This document shows positions 45,607 to 53,837 of a DNA stretch of 64,000 bases, piece by piece. The stretch lies in the NCBI RefSeq assembly GCF_024158915.1, contig NZ_JAMZGF010000013.1:36449-100448 (forward strand), in the 5' to 3' direction. How positions within the stretch are numbered: the first letter of the stretch is position 1; the number at the start of each line of letters is the position of its first letter. This DNA comes from Chryseobacterium sp. S0630. GTDB taxonomy: Bacteria; Bacteroidota; Bacteroidia; Flavobacteriales; Weeksellaceae. The notes under the pieces are model-generated. The model was not told where the DNA came from and made no database searches. It was given only the letters and a program-made list of their open reading frames with translations. A program made the translations under genes and the position numbers.

Positions 45607-45630
45607 GAAGGATGCTAAACAGCATCCTTC
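45607..45630. terminator. Bidirectional hairpin between DUF6520-like and S9 peptidase genes
   Basis: GAAGGATGCT and AGCATCCTTC form a 10-bp perfect stem with loop AAAC, followed by GTTTGTTT on the plus strand. It overlaps the last codons and stop of the convergent peptidase gene. Confidence 0.75.
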
Positions 45631-48095
45631 GTTTGTTTCAATATCCACGGAACATTTCTTTTACCTTTTAAAAAATACTGCCACCATTCTATTATTCTCG
45701 TTGTAAGATCTTTCTGAAGTTTGGAATCTATAATACCGTGATTTTCGTCAGTATAGAACAATGCGATGACCGGCTTTCTATATTTCCTAAGAGCACTGAA
45801 TGTTGACTTATTTCCTTCGGGACTGACATTTGTATCCTTCAGACCTGACCATAGCAGCATAGGAGCTGTAACCTGCTCCATATAAAATAAAGGACTGTTT
45901 TTAATATACTTTTCCTTATTTTCTGAAAAATCTCCAAATGAATACTGTCCATGTTCCAAGCGTGCATAGTCAGGAGAATAGCTACCATAATTAAAAGCAA
46001 ATGCGGAATGCATAGGGTCTGAAAAACCAGTTCCTGAAATATAGGCTGCAAATCGGTTCGATTGCGTTGCAATAAAATTGGTTTCGTACCCTCCAAATGA
46101 CCTTCCCATCAGTCCTACCTTTGTCATGTCAGCCTGCTCAATTTTCGAAAGCTGATCCATTGCCTGATTCACACAATAGAGCGCTGAAATTCCCGGACCT
46201 TCAGATCCCTTTGTAATATCCGGCAACATCACCATAAAACCTGCTTCCAGCAATAGCCGAATGCTGAATCCATCCTGATTTCTGAAAGTGGGCTGCAAAT
46301 AATCATTGTGATACTTTCTTTGAACTTCATAGATATATACTACTACAGGCAATTTTTCATTCTTCTTTATGTTCGGCGGTAAATACAACAAAGCAGTTAA
46401 GTCTTCATTATTAGGCCCTTTGTACTGTAATCGCTTCATCCCAATTTTTAACGTAGTATCCGGCTGTTTTGAGTCATACAGTTGCTCCGCTGTCTTTTTT
46501 GCAAAGCCTTTCTTCATGATCACCGGATTTTTATTGTAATTTTCAGCAATCCAATAGTGTGATTTGGAGGTATTATTCCCGGACAGTGAACTAATTTTAT
46601 CATTCGTCTGATTAATAACCGTTTTGACAACTCCATTTTTCCAACTGATAACCGAATGTTTTACATCATCTTCAGCAATAACTTTTAACAGCAGTTCCTG
46701 ATGCAAATCGACAACAAACCCTGAAATATTGCTATCATTAAAGATAGGATCCTTTCTCGCGTTCAGAACCTCCAGTTTCCCCTCAAAAGTCTTTAGCTTA
46801 TGCATCTTTGAGCTCTTCATATCCTGAGACCACAATTCATTGTTTAAAGTCCATAATACTGTTTCACCTGCGAAGTACGGAGAAGCATCAATTCCAATAG
46901 ACAGGGCTGTTTTTTTCCCTGTAGCTATTTCGTAGCTTATCCACTGACCCTCTTTTTTATACAGCAATATTTTACCTAAAGGATCAACCATTGTATATTT
47001 AAGAATTTCGTCAACATAAATATCTGATCCCGTTTTCGTATCATACAAAAAGGTCTTTTCAGGGACAGGACTAATTTCGGTATCCCTGTAATCTACCTGA
47101 TCAAGATTCTTTTCAATTGACAGGTACATCCCTGATTTTCCTGCTGCAATACCGTCAATAAAACGGCTATCTATCTGTTGGATTTTATTTTCTTCGGGAA
47201 ACCAGACCACACGATTAGGTTCATAAACCTTACGAAAGTGTCCTGTAAGATTGACTTCATTGCCATACCAAATATCGAGTCCGTCATTGTTCATTTTTTC
47301 GTAGTTCCCTAAAATCAAAAACAATCCATCTTCATTAGCAGACGGCTTATTACTGATTACATCAAAGTACTTTTGCCCATTCACTACCAGTTCTTTCGAT
47401 TGATGATTGTGATCCACGTAGATGGCTTTCAAACCTTGCTTTTCCATTACAGTCATCAACCATCCGCCAGATGCCATTTTGGATTCGGCCAGTGAATACA
47501 CCTCACTTTTTCCACTGTATATTTTTTCTGATTTTTTTTGAACACTGCTGAAAATTGAAATTTTCTTCAATTCATCAGTACTTGTGTAGAAAGCTAAATT
47601 CTGATCTAACGGCTTAACCCGGTCGACTTCAGACATTTTGTAAATCACTTTCAAATCTTTACTGTACACTTCAACCGCGTTAGCCTTTTTCGCATCATAA
47701 TGGATCCAAAAAAGATCATTTGATTCAATGGATCCGAATGCTTTTACGTTTTGAAACTCTTTTGTCGTTCCTTTTACCGGGTCTTTAAACTCTACTGCAC
47801 TTCCCTTTTGGATCAGCAGATTATGATCATGGATAAACAGTATATTTTTAGCATCAAACTTCATCATCTTTTCAGGATGTTTTGTATCTATGACCTTCAT
47901 TTCCGAAGGTTTTGTTTCGTATACTCCCTGCCACATCATCCATCGTCCGTCTCTCGATACTTGCAACAAACGAATTTCTTCGGATTGCTGAACTATTTTC
48001 TCTAGTTTCTCAATATTACTTTGTGCGGGAAGCTTTTGTAACAACGCCATCACAATAATGATGAGCAGTTCTATAAGCCTATTCAATATTTTCAT
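45615..48095 (-). CDS. S9 family peptidase (prolyl oligopeptidase-like)
   Basis: The 826-aa protein has an N-terminal signal peptide (residues 1-25, ending LPAQ) and a beta-propeller-like region (residues 40-560) built of WxxxG-type repeats. The C-terminal alpha/beta hydrolase domain has nucleophile motif GLMGRSFGGYETNFI, aspartate in LLWSGLKDTNVSP and histidine in DENHGI. This is the dipeptidyl or acylaminoacyl-type S9 family, secreted to the periplasm. It lies 47 bp downstream of the SusD-like gene on the same strand and probably degrades peptides taken up by the SusCD transporter. Confidence 0.88.
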   Translation of the reverse strand: MKILNRLIELLIIIVMALLQKLPAQSNIEKLEKIVQQSEEIRLLQVSRDGRWMMWQGVYETKPSEMKVIDTKHPEKMMKFDAKNILFIHDHNLLIQKGSAVEFKDPVKGTTKEFQNVKAFGSIESNDLFWIHYDAKKANAVEVYSKDLKVIYKMSEVDRVKPLDQNLAFYTSTDELKKISIFSSVQKKSEKIYSGKSEVYSLAESKMASGGWLMTVMEKQGLKAIYVDHNHQSKELVVNGQKYFDVISNKPSANEDGLFLILGNYEKMNNDGLDIWYGNEVNLTGHFRKVYEPNRVVWFPEENKIQQIDSRFIDGIAAGKSGMYLSIEKNLDQVDYRDTEISPVPEKTFLYDTKTGSDIYVDEILKYTMVDPLGKILLYKKEGQWISYEIATGKKTALSIGIDASPYFAGETVLWTLNNELWSQDMKSSKMHKLKTFEGKLEVLNARKDPIFNDSNISGFVVDLHQELLLKVIAEDDVKHSVISWKNGVVKTVINQTNDKISSLSGNNTSKSHYWIAENYNKNPVIMKKGFAKKTAEQLYDSKQPDTTLKIGMKRLQYKGPNNEDLTALLYLPPNIKKNEKLPVVVYIYEVQRKYHNDYLQPTFRNQDGFSIRLLLEAGFMVMLPDITKGSEGPGISALYCVNQAMDQLSKIEQADMTKVGLMGRSFGGYETNFIATQSNRFAAYISGTGFSDPMHSAFAFNYGSYSPDYARLEHGQYSFGDFSENKEKYIKNSPLFYMEQVTAPMLLWSGLKDTNVSPEGNKSTFSALRKYRKPVIALFYTDENHGIIDSKLQKDLTTRIIEWWQYFLKGKRNVPWILKQTKDAV

Positions 48096-48142
48096 TGTTT
48101 TACTTCTTGTTAATTTTAATTATCTCATCCATACACTTTTCT

Positions 48143-49525
48143 TTAGTACCCTTCATTTTGAGGATTCAAATTAGGATTCAGCAGAAGTTCTTTCTGAGGA
48201 AGAGGCCACTGACGATGGTAAGATTTCCAGTTTGCTTTTACAGAAAGCAGCTGATCCAATTGCCCCCATCTCTTTAAATCAAAAAAGCGGATCCCATGTT
48301 CAGAGAAAAACTCCTTTCTTTTCTCCTGCTTTAATTCTTCTTTAGCGGAAGTGGGATTCAATCCTGTTAAAAGGGCTGACAGACCAGCTCTTTGCCGGGT
48401 TCTATTGATATAAGGAATTGCTTCTGCAACTTTATTTTGCTGAATGAGAACCTCGGCATACAAAAGGTAAACTTCCTCCAACCTGAAAATCACGGAGTCT
48501 TCAGAAGTGTTGGCTCCGGCAAGGTTTTTATATTTTACCGCTCTGTAATTAGTCTGTCCTTGGGACGTCACGGTAGCAATATAATTCTGCTTACGCAGAT
48601 CATTTGCCGAAAAACTATTCACCAGATCTACATTGAGCATATAGGTTGTCGGAATTCCTGAGAAATTATAGAGGGCCGCTTCCTTTGTGGCATCACCGCT
48701 GTTTTTGGGTTTCAGCTGCCAGATGATGTGCGTACCCGTTTTCTGAAAAACCTTTGTGATATCATTTTGAAAAGCATAATCCGAGGACTGCAATACCAAT
48801 TGCAGAAGATTTTCAGCCTCAGGCCATTGTTTACGCAGTATTTTCAATTTTGCCCTAAGCAGATTTGCGATGTTCTTATTCACATAAATCCGTTCGGCAT
48901 TCCGGTATGCAGAAGGTAAAAGATTCACTGCCTGCTCCAAATCAGCATCTATACGGCTTAGCAAATCATCGGCTGAAAGCTTGGAAAGTTTGCTGTTAAT
49001 CTGATAATCTGTCGTATCGGTGTATGGTATCTCTCCATAGATCTGCTGTAAATAGAAATACAGTAAAGATCGGATGAAGAGAGTTTCTCCGGTGATACGG
49101 TTTCTGGCGCTTTGAGAAAGGGTTTTGGAATTCTTTACCCCTTCAATGATGCTGTTTGCTGCATAGATATGTTGATAAGCATTTGTCCACACATTGGATA
49201 CAATCAGGTTGCTTGATATTTGCTGATTGTAATACAAATCAATAATGCTGTTGCTTCCCGGTGAAGACACTGAAGCAGTATCATCGGTATACAGACCTAA
49301 TAGAAGCCCCATTCCGTCTGATCCTCCGGAGATCAAAGAATTATTCCATAAGTTAGCATAGAGCCCGGCTAAAGCAGCCTCGGCGGTCTGTTCATCTTCA
49401 AATACCAGTTCTGTGGGTAATTGATTGGAAGGAAAATCTGTTTCTATCCACTGCTCACAGGAAACAGTGGTCAATGCTGCAGAAACAGCAATTATGATCA
49501 TATATGGTTTTACTATTGTTTTCAT
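48143..49525 (-). CDS. SusD/RagB-like surface lipoprotein
   Basis: The 460-aa protein has a lipoprotein signal (lipobox LTTVSC near residue 23) and the SusD/RagB fold. TPR-like helical parts include FIRSLLYFYLQQIYGEIPYT, and the typical C-terminal segment RAGLSALLTGLNPTSAKEEL leads into FFSEHGIRFFDLKRWG. SusD-like proteins are the substrate-capture lid of SusC channels. It follows the SusC gene by 18 bp. The presence of an S9 peptidase downstream suggests a peptide-type substrate. Confidence 0.92.
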   Translation of the reverse strand: MKTIVKPYMIIIAVSAALTTVSCEQWIETDFPSNQLPTELVFEDEQTAEAALAGLYANLWNNSLISGGSDGMGLLLGLYTDDTASVSSPGSNSIIDLYYNQQISSNLIVSNVWTNAYQHIYAANSIIEGVKNSKTLSQSARNRITGETLFIRSLLYFYLQQIYGEIPYTDTTDYQINSKLSKLSADDLLSRIDADLEQAVNLLPSAYRNAERIYVNKNIANLLRAKLKILRKQWPEAENLLQLVLQSSDYAFQNDITKVFQKTGTHIIWQLKPKNSGDATKEAALYNFSGIPTTYMLNVDLVNSFSANDLRKQNYIATVTSQGQTNYRAVKYKNLAGANTSEDSVIFRLEEVYLLYAEVLIQQNKVAEAIPYINRTRQRAGLSALLTGLNPTSAKEELKQEKRKEFFSEHGIRFFDLKRWGQLDQLLSVKANWKSYHRQWPLPQKELLLNPNLNPQNEGY

Positions 49526-49543
49526 TGTAATAGAACATAGAGG

Positions 49544-52500
49544 TTAAAAAGTGAGTTGAAATCCTAATGAGTAGGTCTTCAGAGGAGGAAGGTATCCTAC
49601 CACTGTAAACTCGGGATCAATTCCAAAATAGTTGGTCAGCGTTAGAAGATTCTGTCCCTGCACATAAATCATGGCTTCCTTGATTCCCATCTTCTGAACA
49701 GGAATACTGTAGTTGATCTGTACATTTTTAAGACGTATAAAAGAAGCATCACTGATGGCTGCCGTGGAATTCTGGAAATAAGAATGTAAAGAATTTTTCT
49801 GTGCATTTGTTCCTGCACTGTACTGCATATACGTTCCATTCGGATTTGACGGCGACCATGCATTTAATACTTCCACAGGCTGATTGCTCATCATTCCCGG
49901 AATCAGCATACTTTTATTGTAGTTCCAGTTTCTTTGTTTGACAAACTGGAAAAGAAATGATGCTGACCACCTTTTATATTTCATAGAAGCGGTCCATCCT
50001 CCAAAAAACTCCACACCTATTTTCTCGACCACTTTATTATCATCGGGTGAACTGATCTTTCCGTCACCATTAAAATCCGTAAAACTGTAGAGCCCCGTCT
50101 GAGGGTTGACTCCTTCAAACTGATATACTTTAACCAGGGTCATGGGATATCCGATGACATATTGGTTCGCATAGGTTGAACCTTCAAGATTCGGAAATTC
50201 TAACAACGTATTTCGGGGTATGGACAGGTTCAAAGATGATTCCAGGCGCAGCTCTCCAGCTCTCAGTATCTGTGCTGACAGATCAAATTCCCATCCTGTA
50301 TTTCTGACTTTTGCAGGAAGATTCGACTGAATCGTTGGAAATCCCGTTGTTGCCGGCAGCGGAATACCTACCAATTGATTGGATGAGGTATTGCTGTAGT
50401 AAGCGGTTGACAGATTAATTCTGTTCTTCAGAAACCCCAATTCAAGGGCAATCTCTTTTTTGGTTGTCTTTTCCCAGCTAAAATCACGGTTGTACAACCT
50501 TGAGGGAGACAATCCGGTAATGCCATTGTAGATATTGGTGGTTACCGAATAAGTATTCAGATACTGATAATCTCCGATTTTATCATTCCCTGTTGTTCCG
50601 ATGCTTCCCCTAAGCTTTCCAAAACTCAGCCATGATAATTTCTTCATCCATGGCTCATCTGAAAATATCCATGCTGCACCCAAAGCACCGAAATTTCCGA
50701 AACGATTTTCAGGACTGAACCTGCTGGATCCGTCTCTCCTACCCGTAAGATTCAGAATATACCTTTTCCTGAACTGATAATTGAACCGGGCAAAAGCAGC
50801 GGTATAATAATACTGGTTGACCACCTGATCCGATACCGTCTTTGTCTTGGCAGCTCCCAGGTTCTGAATCAGTGCATTGCTTTCGAAGCCCACTCCCTGT
50901 ATGGAGCCCTGCTTTGTTTCGGTCTGCTGTAAAGTTGTTCCCATCAGAATATCAAAATGATGATCCTTCCATTTAAAATCTGCATTGATCTGCGGTTCCA
51001 ACAGAGAAGAAAACACGGTCTGACGATTAAGAGATGAAATGGAATTTGCGCTGGTCAATCCGGATGCGGGATTATACATAGTATGAGGTTTCAAACTTCT
51101 TTCTTCAAAATCCTGATACGTTACCCCTCCGTTTAATTTCAGAGATAAGAACGGAAACAGGCGGTATGAAATATTTGTCCCGTTATTGATGAATGTTGTA
51201 GAATTCAGATATTGACTGTTAAAGGAAGCGACGGGATTGGTAAACGTATTGTTTTCCCAATTCAGATTTCCATTAGCATCATATAAAGCCGGAGCATTGG
51301 GGCTTAACTGAAGACTTTTTTTGGTTATATCATCATTCTGAACATTATTTTTCTGAAATGAAAATGTATTGCTCATGTTAGCCTCCAGTTTTTTATCAGG
51401 CGATCTGAAGGTAAAATTACCCGTCAGGTTATTCGTTTTATACTTAAAATCTGCCGGAAAGACTGTACTCTGCTCTTGATGTCCGTAACTGATCAGGTAT
51501 GATGAATTCCCTGCTCCGCCACTGAGAGACAACTGTACAACCGAAGCATCGGCAGTATTTCCGATCAGTGTTTTCTGCCAGTCTGTGTATCGATTCTGAT
51601 CCCATGCTTTAAGATCATATGCAGAAGCAGGAATCGTTGTCACTCCATCATTGGCATAACCTTCACGTCTCATATTGAGATACTGCTCGGTGTTCATCAT
51701 CTCCATATGGTTGGCTACTCTACTTAAAGAATAGGCGGTGTTCAATTTCAGTTCCGTTCTTCCTTTCCTACCCTTTTTGGTTGTCACAATTACAACCCCA
51801 TTGGCTCCGCGCGAACCATAGATAGCCGTTGCATCGGCATCTTTTAAAATTTCAAAACTTTCGATATCATTGGGATTAATTGCATTCAGCGGATTAATTG
51901 AGGCTGAAGGCAGAATCGTTACAGCATATAAAGAGGGCGTCTCAGCACTTAAGGGTACCCCATCAATAATGTAAAGCGGCTCATTTCCTTCCCTTCGCAG
52001 ACTGTTCTTACCGCGAATCTGAATATCAAATCCACCTCCTGGAACTCCTGAGTTCTGTGTAATGCTTACCCCTGCCATACGTCCCTGTGCCGCAGAAAGC
52101 ACATTGGTGACAGGTTGGTTCTCAATATCTTTAGCCGATACCTTGGCAATACTTCCCGTTCTCTCTTTATCTTTTACTTTATAATACCCTGCATTGATGA
52201 TCACTTCTTGAATTCCTTTGATCTTAGTATCCTGATCAGCATTACGATCAATACTATCACCATCCACATTATCACGCAACAGGTCAACATCAATGACCAT
52301 TTGTCCTAATCCTGCTGTACCAGTATTACTAGCCTTCTCATCCAAAATAACAGGAATCGCTCTCTCTTTATATTGCGGATGCTTAAACAAAAGAACAGGC
52401 TTTTGTTTGTTGTTACTACGATTACTCATCTTCAAAGTGAGCATAAAAACACCTTTGGAATTGGTAAGGGTGGTTTGATTGGAATTCTTCTCTGAAACAG

Positions 52501-52636
52501 TCGCCCCGGAAAGAGGCTTATTTCCTGCAGTGACCGTACCTGAGATAACTTGAGTCTGAGCACTGACATGCGTACACACTACCGTTAACATTAGGGTAAG
52601 ACCAATGCCTCCTATGTTGATATAGGATTTTTTCAT
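49544..52636 (-). CDS. SusC/RagA-like TonB-dependent transporter
   Basis: The 1030-aa protein has a signal peptide, an N-terminal carboxypeptidase-regulatory-like beta domain (GTVTAGNKPLSGATVSEKNS), a plug domain with VLSAAQGRMAGVSITQNSGV and the ILKDADATAIYGSRGANGVV motif, and a long beta-barrel ending with an aromatic C-terminus (YSLGFQLTF). These are the hallmarks of SusC outer-membrane importers, which use TonB-ExbBD energy. It is co-transcribed with SusD and the peptidase. Its leader contains a strong hairpin at 52675-52719. Confidence 0.93.
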   Translation of the reverse strand: MKKSYINIGGIGLTLMLTVVCTHVSAQTQVISGTVTAGNKPLSGATVSEKNSNQTTLTNSKGVFMLTLKMSNRSNNKQKPVLLFKHPQYKERAIPVILDEKASNTGTAGLGQMVIDVDLLRDNVDGDSIDRNADQDTKIKGIQEVIINAGYYKVKDKERTGSIAKVSAKDIENQPVTNVLSAAQGRMAGVSITQNSGVPGGGFDIQIRGKNSLRREGNEPLYIIDGVPLSAETPSLYAVTILPSASINPLNAINPNDIESFEILKDADATAIYGSRGANGVVIVTTKKGRKGRTELKLNTAYSLSRVANHMEMMNTEQYLNMRREGYANDGVTTIPASAYDLKAWDQNRYTDWQKTLIGNTADASVVQLSLSGGAGNSSYLISYGHQEQSTVFPADFKYKTNNLTGNFTFRSPDKKLEANMSNTFSFQKNNVQNDDITKKSLQLSPNAPALYDANGNLNWENNTFTNPVASFNSQYLNSTTFINNGTNISYRLFPFLSLKLNGGVTYQDFEERSLKPHTMYNPASGLTSANSISSLNRQTVFSSLLEPQINADFKWKDHHFDILMGTTLQQTETKQGSIQGVGFESNALIQNLGAAKTKTVSDQVVNQYYYTAAFARFNYQFRKRYILNLTGRRDGSSRFSPENRFGNFGALGAAWIFSDEPWMKKLSWLSFGKLRGSIGTTGNDKIGDYQYLNTYSVTTNIYNGITGLSPSRLYNRDFSWEKTTKKEIALELGFLKNRINLSTAYYSNTSSNQLVGIPLPATTGFPTIQSNLPAKVRNTGWEFDLSAQILRAGELRLESSLNLSIPRNTLLEFPNLEGSTYANQYVIGYPMTLVKVYQFEGVNPQTGLYSFTDFNGDGKISSPDDNKVVEKIGVEFFGGWTASMKYKRWSASFLFQFVKQRNWNYNKSMLIPGMMSNQPVEVLNAWSPSNPNGTYMQYSAGTNAQKNSLHSYFQNSTAAISDASFIRLKNVQINYSIPVQKMGIKEAMIYVQGQNLLTLTNYFGIDPEFTVVGYLPPLKTYSLGFQLTF

Positions 52637-52674
52637 AGCTTTGTAAAGGTTTTTAATTAACTTTAAATTCTCAC

Positions 52675-52719
52675 GCTCTTTCCCGATGTCGTCAAACTGT
52701 AAGGGAAAGGGCTTTTTTT
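52675..52719 (+). terminator. Plus-strand terminator-like hairpin in the SusC leader
   Basis: GCTCTTTCCC and GGGAAAGGGC (one mismatch) form a 10-bp stem with an 18-nt loop, followed on the plus strand by TTTTTTTAT. On the minus strand it lies in the 5' leader of SusC about 40 bp before the start, preceded by a run of A. It may terminate antisense transcription or act in leader control. Confidence 0.55.
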
Positions 52720-53025
52720 ATATTTTCATTTATATTTCGTTTATCAGTATTTCTTTCCAGTCATTATATATGATAGGGTTCCTATAAAACAATAGCGTAA
52801 ATTTTCGTCGTTTAAGATTCTATTTAATCAGGATAAATTAAAACTTTCCAGGTGCCCATGGTATAAACAAAGGGTGTGTGGTCCAAAAGAGCTCAGTGAC
52901 CTCAGACACCGGAAAGCATATGAATGAAAAATTTGTCCCATGTAAGCTTAAAAAGCCACAATAGGCTGTACCTTCCTATTGTATCGTACACTCTGATACT
53001 ATATTTTTAAGCGGGCTTAGATTTT

Positions 53026-53188
53026 AATGTAGAGATAAAGCGAACAGCATGAAATAAAATGGCATGGAACTCTACATTATCCAATTCGGGGTACTGGTAT
53101 ACCTTGTATACAGATAAGAGAGCCCACGCCTAGGTCGTGAGCTTCCTGCTTATCGTCTCGTATACTTAAATTACCAGTTTTCGAATTG
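53026..53188. repeat. Long imperfect inverted repeat, candidate structured RNA
   Basis: AATGTAGAG (53026-53034) pairs with CTCTACATT (53070-53078). A larger stem pairs 53082-53099 (CAATTCGGGGTACTGGTA) with 53172-53188 (TACCAGTTTTCGAATTG), continues through GTATAC and GATAAG on both sides, and closes around CACG-CCTAGG-CGTG near 53125-53139. The whole stem is about 105 nt and imperfect. No reverse transcriptase or transposase is adjacent. It could be a structured non-coding RNA or the remnant of a small mobile element. Confidence 0.5.
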
Positions 53189-53324
53189 AGATTCTAAGCA
53201 ATAGCTTCTAATATTTCGTTGAAGTATCGCAAAATTACATTTATTATGTAATTAAAGCAAATATAACAAAATACCGACATATAAGTCGTTGAATTTGCAA
53301 ATTTTTATAAATTATTTTACAGTA

Positions 53325-53633
53325 ATGCAATATCAGAGGAAAATTTTTAGATATAAAGTTGCTGTAGGACTTGTAAACAAAAGGTTAAGAGAGGGAATTT
53401 TAATCAATGGTAAACCTATGACTCAAATGTATTTAAATAATGATATCAAAGAAAAGTACAATATTGATTGGAATTGCGCAAGAGAAGAATCACTACCTAA
53501 TACAACTCTTCAGAACCTTTATCTAATTTGTGAATATTTCAAAATAGATATTGGCCAATATTTTGAGATCGTTAGGAATGTAACTAACGAAGAAATTGAT
53601 ATTACTATAAATTCGAAAAAAAAAACTTACTAG
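53325..53633 (+). CDS. Small putative DNA-binding (XRE-like) protein
   Basis: The start at 53325 gives 102 residues (MQYQRKIFRYKVAVGLVNKR). A non-ATG start at 53289 is the alternative. The second half, LPNTTLQNLYLICEYFKIDI followed by GQYFEIV, resembles the last helices of XRE/Cro-type HTH proteins, where ...LxNLxxICxxLxIxxxxFF is usual. The N-terminal half is less clear. It lies 204 bp before hsdR in the same direction and could be a control protein for the restriction-modification operon, though the family assignment is weak. Confidence 0.55.
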   Translation: MQYQRKIFRYKVAVGLVNKRLREGILINGKPMTQMYLNNDIKEKYNIDWNCAREESLPNTTLQNLYLICEYFKIDIGQYFEIVRNVTNEEIDITINSKKKTY

Positions 53634-53774
53634 ACTTTATTCAATATATTTAAAATACTAAAGCTACTAAATTCTAGTTTAGATAAATAATAAGAATTTT
53701 TATATTATGAATATTTAGACATTCTTTCAAAGGATCTTCTACATCCTTGAATTTTTATATTTTGGAATACTGCC

Positions 53775-53807
53775 AATCCTAAAAAGGATATTTTTTTTGT
53801 ATTTTTG
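53775..53807 (+). promoter_or_regulatory. Short hairpin and candidate hsdR promoter
   Basis: ATCCT-AAAA-AGGAT (53776-53789) is followed by a T-run, a weak terminator for the upstream small gene. A -7 element TATTTTTG (53800-53807) follows directly, 30 bp before the hsdR start. No -33 element at normal distance is evident. Confidence 0.4.
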
Positions 53808-53837
53808 ATTACTGATAATAATAGTCATATATAACTA

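Larger units (their letters stand above)
52637..53288. other. Long non-coding region with hairpins
   Basis: No gene was found in 652 bp. It holds the SusC leader hairpin at 52675-52719, and a structured segment at 53026-53188 described separately. The rest is A/T rich with no feature I can name. Confidence 0.55.

Noticed and set aside
53026..53188. Retron interpretation of the long hairpin
   Set aside because: No reverse transcriptase gene is adjacent, and the nearby genes are a small HTH-like protein and a restriction operon. Kept only as a structured-RNA candidate.
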